Source of the DNA: Cytophagales bacterium
GTDB taxonomy: Bacteria > Bacteroidota > Bacteroidia > Cytophagales > UBA9547
DNA: 64,000 bases
Assembly: GCA_013297755.1 (NCBI GenBank)
Contig: JAAFIH010000008.1
Coordinates: 62,001 to 126,000, forward strand
Direction of reading: 5' to 3'
The translations under genes were made by a program, and so were the position numbers. The notes under the pieces were generated by a model, which made no database searches, was not told the DNA's origin, and saw only the letters and a program-made list of their open reading frames with translations. Below are positions 63,701 to 64,000 of this stretch, piece after piece (the first letter of the stretch is position 1; each line of letters begins with the position of its first letter).

Positions 63701-64000
63701 TAGATGTTAAAAATGGTATTTTCACATCAGTAACAGGCTTTAGTTGGTCATCTACAGGTGATGGCACTTTTAGGAGTGGCGTTGCTAGAAATGGAGACTT
63801 ATTGCCTGCGATATATGCTATTACTCCATCTGATGAATCGTTTAGAGGTGTAGAACTTACGCTTTCGGTATCTGGTCAGAGTACATGTAAGCCTTTGGTG
63901 GTATCTACTAACATATCTATCGTGCCAAGACCAAAAATTTCGGTTTCTCCAAGCCAACCTTTGTGTAGAGACATAGACCAAATGCCAGTAAATGCCTCAG
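51706..64000 (+). CDS. Giant T9SS/gliding-type surface adhesin (5' part, runs off the window)
   Basis: The reading frame is open from ATG 51706 (alternatives 51712 and 51733) to the last base, over 4,090 codons, with no stop. A signal peptide ends at Ala39 (FFIQNLHA), and the mature protein begins THVVGG, the typical start of gliding-associated proteins. Residues about 202-329 are a discoidin (F5/8 type C)-like insert: DFGSPQLFNAYRMVTGND, DPRAWSIQGSN, YRFYRWIFTN, MQISEFDLG. HGATDLDGDSLVYDL follows near 596 and a PKD-type WDFGDG near 1018. From about 1113 come around 30 Ig/PKD-like repeats of roughly 100 residues, each with a Cys near the start. A Por sorting or gliding C-terminal domain is expected beyond the window. 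It should work as a surface adhesin. Confidence 0.88.
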   Translation, partial: MLMQLIYSVMDTVCKHKNVFKSFLLILFFQCFFIQNLHATHVVGGVLEYTYMGPGGLPNSSRFKIRMKLWRDAEGNPWFPVNPVIECRGDSMLPFDPVLKSGIDNFTDPRSGLGRFVPVDGNNNINRAFIRDFNIGCGIPADTLTVRGYSNNPSQSNTRILPSSLLPYYENPFLGTITTFLGLVNGTYTILPTNVSTTVTGSPAAESINNLSDNNDFNKWLIFQRSGSAIFDFGSPQLFNAYRMVTGNDTPDRDPRAWSIQGSNSSISGWVTLDSRNQNLNNARNFEQQFYFANSTPYRFYRWIFTNVRRDAINMMQISEFDLGTASPPEILSRLSNGYPNNQFLINNHGFTKGICNSSNTGLGDLSSFSSNENDCERFTNDPYIPGVSDYQRTCVSQNAVDSCSSINYDIRIQYGEYIRVVDLPNIPGGYHLRYTLCCRNGAVKNVVDDSYSVYARIPDFSVYDQTRRNITVSNQFHLKALTDANNTTNNPTTIISISGIFTTLGVNATYIALSESLLSLGLSTSLGVGLAGTIPGLSQITTTGRTNLPTNIRNSSPSFKTTPPLFLCQYNDLLQQIELAKDLQEKDWRNPPYDHGATDLDGDSLVYDLVPALDGDDRASMPYWGSWEGSNGTIINGTTFDNGTRLYATMPVGTPASFPNNVNINTFNSVPYRTQGADIFTPLDPFGTPGIGSYTSPSPSVTVPSGIVIDKSTGKLICKPRVPTGLYVVGVRCREFRRGTGEFLGEITRDYQFRIEKCFERAVGDALGNFNYNGDLYTRACDLNSVQIVNNSSSSALLQNVFYWDNGFNRYSSLSDAVTVDGIPMQARYDNSNNLISPLDIPNSNTSTQASPTFNYNIPGTYYAKLVVLNRGTSCADSVYHAVNVSPPLRSRFAQTPVTRVCVNLPAMFDPFVTITTDGINSGPISDGVTTLSGNSLWTNPATNPIPMVWVNSFTGTNYTGSGINDKVELINYTGWINHQWATPSDPNELGSSIPGVTFRRPPKPAERTRIVNIIWDFGDGIVQQLTLVGLNTVAGTATGTNWQPLGGLQPRTTILGFNPATTALGNDLFLPRIIHAYASAGTNFLVSQTVISQFGCSSTASRRVTVVQEQPRVGITGTGVCLNNPQTTLAGFVSDARGAIWTGLNGTFAGVGMNNSRTFTGSNVSAGTYNFNTNYRLTPAELALGQFLNITLTSWGNGVCPAGFATSSGNVIVEQLPILQAGFDATICGNNTDYTLNGSVSGSSTGGNFRGRWRIITTSGLNSGGFVGIPGNTTTVLGATYRFSTANNPPTTTTNDKARGFVLLVLESINNGRCLTVYDTLRITMLPDVQNPRVNPGLNSTVCGNNRVVALNGSVQNSPPGAIWTRVGAASGFFGSANTISTTSLSGADAFYTPSPADSAAGSVQLRLTSTILSFNGSCFNVTTTLNITITRPPSLTISGIRDICPNNPTFLISGTITGATNGIWGIKDTPSVVGASFSPSVNMPNLTTLSGNRFVTSATVSLSNLLAFGVGSGNRGNIFLTIPGTNGCIGLAREQLVFVSPPPLVVIPSTAVVCKNNPNFPVTAVISPAPSGSGDRAFNANTTVQWSSSSGGTFLPNNRSRTITYVPSQSDTASGSVRLIVRADRFTDQCLSVFDTLDISYIAPPKVNAGPNLLVCQNNLRAQLAGSVTLNNVASTGRWSTSGNGVFQSNGLRTSTLLSDIYIPDAVDVGNNSVRLTLVTTGNNIGTITGQCAPISDDMDILFTPVPEVRMPATPIVCQGNPANISATITGLSPNTNITSATKGFWSGGGGTYALSNNSFTIVTIPSLGMSSVGSLQYTPNTSEIAALSVNLSLSVVGINNCAPFSVPYSYLLKPGPTIKIVNPTNPVCENNAGIVINATLSGANGVLWSGGGNSVSSSGSVATGFRGNYTPTSAEILAGSVKLFVSTQNEINNCSPIRDSVTIVINKGPKVTVGGDITSCIANANSALVVNILGSVSGVTNVGIWTTSGSGSFGQSTIAGGNMATTYTPSTADKGLPSINFTLTSANNGNCLAVFEKFNLKFSTTPKANPMSNQVVCTSDFPIILNNNASDAGSWSSDRNDGRYASTNANSSTVSPDSYFPVSTISGGSTITFRWTTNGTADCPSTNSSFTTTILSSPRVRIATILTITGNDTFIPMTAVGTNFIPGYFSTDGAGSFTSSGISIGNAQISDVYSIRPSDITRGFVNFTFTGLPSSTFCRPVVTTISVIIIPKITVQADLGGLLCADITQLTLSGKVFKNNVFDPQGTAVWSIITAAGSSIINPTSVVGARYNVVSGDLTLPRKVKFRIKATDLSGIYSPASLPSDSVEYEFVPAPVVSITSAPVEVCSDVAFISLSGTFTGAPSILWSATGAGGFNNNASPNVQYVPTPSDIASKSVSFVLLSQGSSPCTFRASNIVTVSITGKPMITAGPTENLCNNLTSITLVGANMTVTGAAPSVIWGISNTVPSVGTISSNIIRTNNVGLNPIYFPSTRERITNKLVTLGVTALGVGSCAPVTSTKIITFYDAPVITSGMAPEMFCGDIRLITLSGTTTVSPDGRWSPINGSGTFINTSANGKVVVYSVSGADVGTLNTTLGFQFITTFPGCNNELATKNIVLTSLPGVSILGSNGTLIKNPTICGDNLSVSFTGISKTGFATWINGFGAISPSASSMPTAILNITSSARKTAIDSGQPITIYLTSGPTGVCAARLDSAKITITPPPQVFAGIPEEFCENIPNITLSGAMVTVASGVIWTSPAGGLFSNNQTTIAGLLLGSGLFKTVAPVVYTPSTAERNSPVITLRLETTGSTVAGTCTEVFAQKTISFVKAPIISPLSAISRCGTQATASFSATMQNVVSQTWTESGNGGFSPDNTTNPVNYDFSSDEVQTTSNIVVTITVSALGNNLCPIVSRSTLLTITPRPIIFAGNLPNICSDSDQITVTGGSISTAPGLGVHWTNATNPGNTSVNFSDRFGLNPIFRPMPSDLALSTIKLIVTTTGNLACAPAKDSILLNISPRPTISVTGGGRSFCSSDVSSVNGVTFNVFGTQLVSVKVSSTGSGQFSSTIVGVNNSNSVTYYPSAQDIFTRKRVTIRFETLEKFNTVCGTYFETTNITFVGAPIVNAGVDQTVCFEPGKVVTLTGSVVGTESYLAQWSRVDFNFSTSAGVFLSNGNANVGAVNLVTTGSIDKMTIGLDDNLNTQFRYVVTGTGICNKEYFSTSKLVMPQKPNLTITAPLFLCNDKDEIALDYVDGGAWNDPVSLNTASNESLAWSAINSLNSVAGSNSFSRPGAFGTSPIYNLSPSDRLSNFILFTASTTGVLICPVQVYTVQVNLEQAPKIQSVSGTNYCSNITTGVPFSGIVTTTGSVGYEWVSSNPSNPMGTFSSPSGPTTWTSLAGTYFPSPSEIANGSATLVLKAFKAGCNSASMKLDISIKTAPVVDNGTLSSVCTLTAFNLTGSATPATTTLGVTWQTVIGSGSSTLNGPQINTINGNSMLATQNVSINSMVGGKILYEFKASEPGCNPVSTIYTFTGQTFPQPLPFDPQTLCGTDLIKMSIKPQSAIGTWSTTGLGSFITTGSKSTTIMNDTYRPAFGEQGTVQFILTSLPTGCGSVSGVSTSIELTPGMFIKASSKRVIAICKNKFPELKGTVTGTTLSKWKTSGSGTFDFANVASGFVVNGTSIGNLTTTGSPNVGIPHYEVRDKYTPSQADKDAGRVLLTMEAISDGTNTCGSNSDTLSLIFTAPPTAKSKAADRTECANTAISTLPGLGVSISGSVLFPTPNSTDSLATPTNSAYWQVIGSASGYFMSTKTNRSRSFSVTGMGTNVALENIDDVYIASLTDTATASQPIYLQLITEYIGTIVGADCNPAVDTIAIRFNRAPLARIISTVAGICADVTSIPLRGQLNNIISGVWSHNGLGQLSPSNNYQLSGTTYTLDASEENITVPKQIVFNLETVNNGSCLPGIATPLTVTIYPKPSITPAASQAICSDLAEVTLSGVDVKNGIFTSVTGFSWSSTGDGTFRSGVARNGDLLPAIYAITPSDESFRGVELTLSVSGQSTCKPLVVSTNISIVPRPKISVSPSQPLCRDIDQMPVNAS
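55042..64000 (+). repeat. About 30 diverged Ig-like repeats inside the adhesin gene
   Basis: Repeat starts, marked by a Pro-rich strand followed by a Cys, occur near 55042, 55361, 55692, 56011, 56335, 56644, 56950, 57274, 57558, 57850, 58126, 58408, 58707, 58985, 59295, 59577, 59872, 60195, 60470, 60760, 61065, 61384, 61714, 62010, 62310, 62580, 62934, 63344, 63630 and 63930. The mean period is near 306 bases. The repeat DNA is diverged, so the units are old. The unit near 58126 lacks the first Cys. Confidence 0.75.

Overview
The window is AT-rich chromosomal DNA from a member of the Bacteroidota. The evidence is the gene content: type IX secretion system (T9SS) substrates with Por-type C-terminal sorting domains, a PorP/SprF protein, a PorD-like DUF4835 protein, a giant gliding-type adhesin, BatA/BatD-like proteins, bactofilin and a GH78 alpha-L-rhamnosidase. 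Several genes also carry the TAnnTTTG promoter element typical of the phylum. Class or order cannot be fixed from the window alone. No tRNA, rRNA or CRISPR was seen.

Layout. 1-5.7 kb: end of a probable GH20 hexosaminidase, a full-length DsbD, a thioredoxin-fold protein, then a minus-strand BatD-like/BatA/carboxypeptidase-regulatory-like operon. 6.3-24.2 kb: mostly housekeeping and envelope genes (GH78 rhamnosidase, MscL, MreB, a sugar epimerase, DUF2807, PorD-like, MurQ, Spo0M-like, a membrane cytochrome c, a polytopic membrane protein, a dihydrolipoamide-dehydrogenase relative lacking the redox cysteines, a 2-Cys peroxiredoxin, and a membrane pyrophosphatase fused to an OmpA domain). 24.7-35.3 kb: an all-minus-strand block of secreted proteins: three subtilases (one frameshifted), two lipoproteins placed directly before subtilases, three small T9SS-sorted proteins and an S74-chaperone/T9SS protein. 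Partial copies of the 3' end of the last gene are scattered through the block and mark past duplications. 35.7-38.3 kb: SmpB, bactofilin, TolC-like. 38.4-42.7 kb: accessory DNA with palindromic repeats, an ISL3-type insertion sequence and a threefold tandem array of a toxin-antitoxin-like gene pair plus a fourth remnant. 43-51.5 kb: GlyA, a hypothetical, HemF, a PAP2 phosphatase, the rnc-fabF-acpP operon, a class III aminotransferase and PorP/SprF. 51.7-64 kb: one uninterrupted reading frame of more than 4,090 codons, a giant repeat adhesin that runs off the window.

How it fits together. Much of the window serves the envelope and secretion through T9SS: DsbD and a thioredoxin-like protein for periplasmic thiols, PorD-like and PorP/SprF proteins for secretion, subtilases and sorted proteins as cargo, and the giant adhesin divergent from porP. 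Intergenic space is colonised by short inverted-repeat elements of at least three end types that appear to share one internal segment. The least ordinary items are these modular repeats, the toxin-antitoxin array whose variable part falls at the antitoxin-end/toxin-start junction, the lipoprotein-subtilase pairs with their duplication scars, the pyrophosphatase-OmpA fusion and the cysteine-less Lpd relative.
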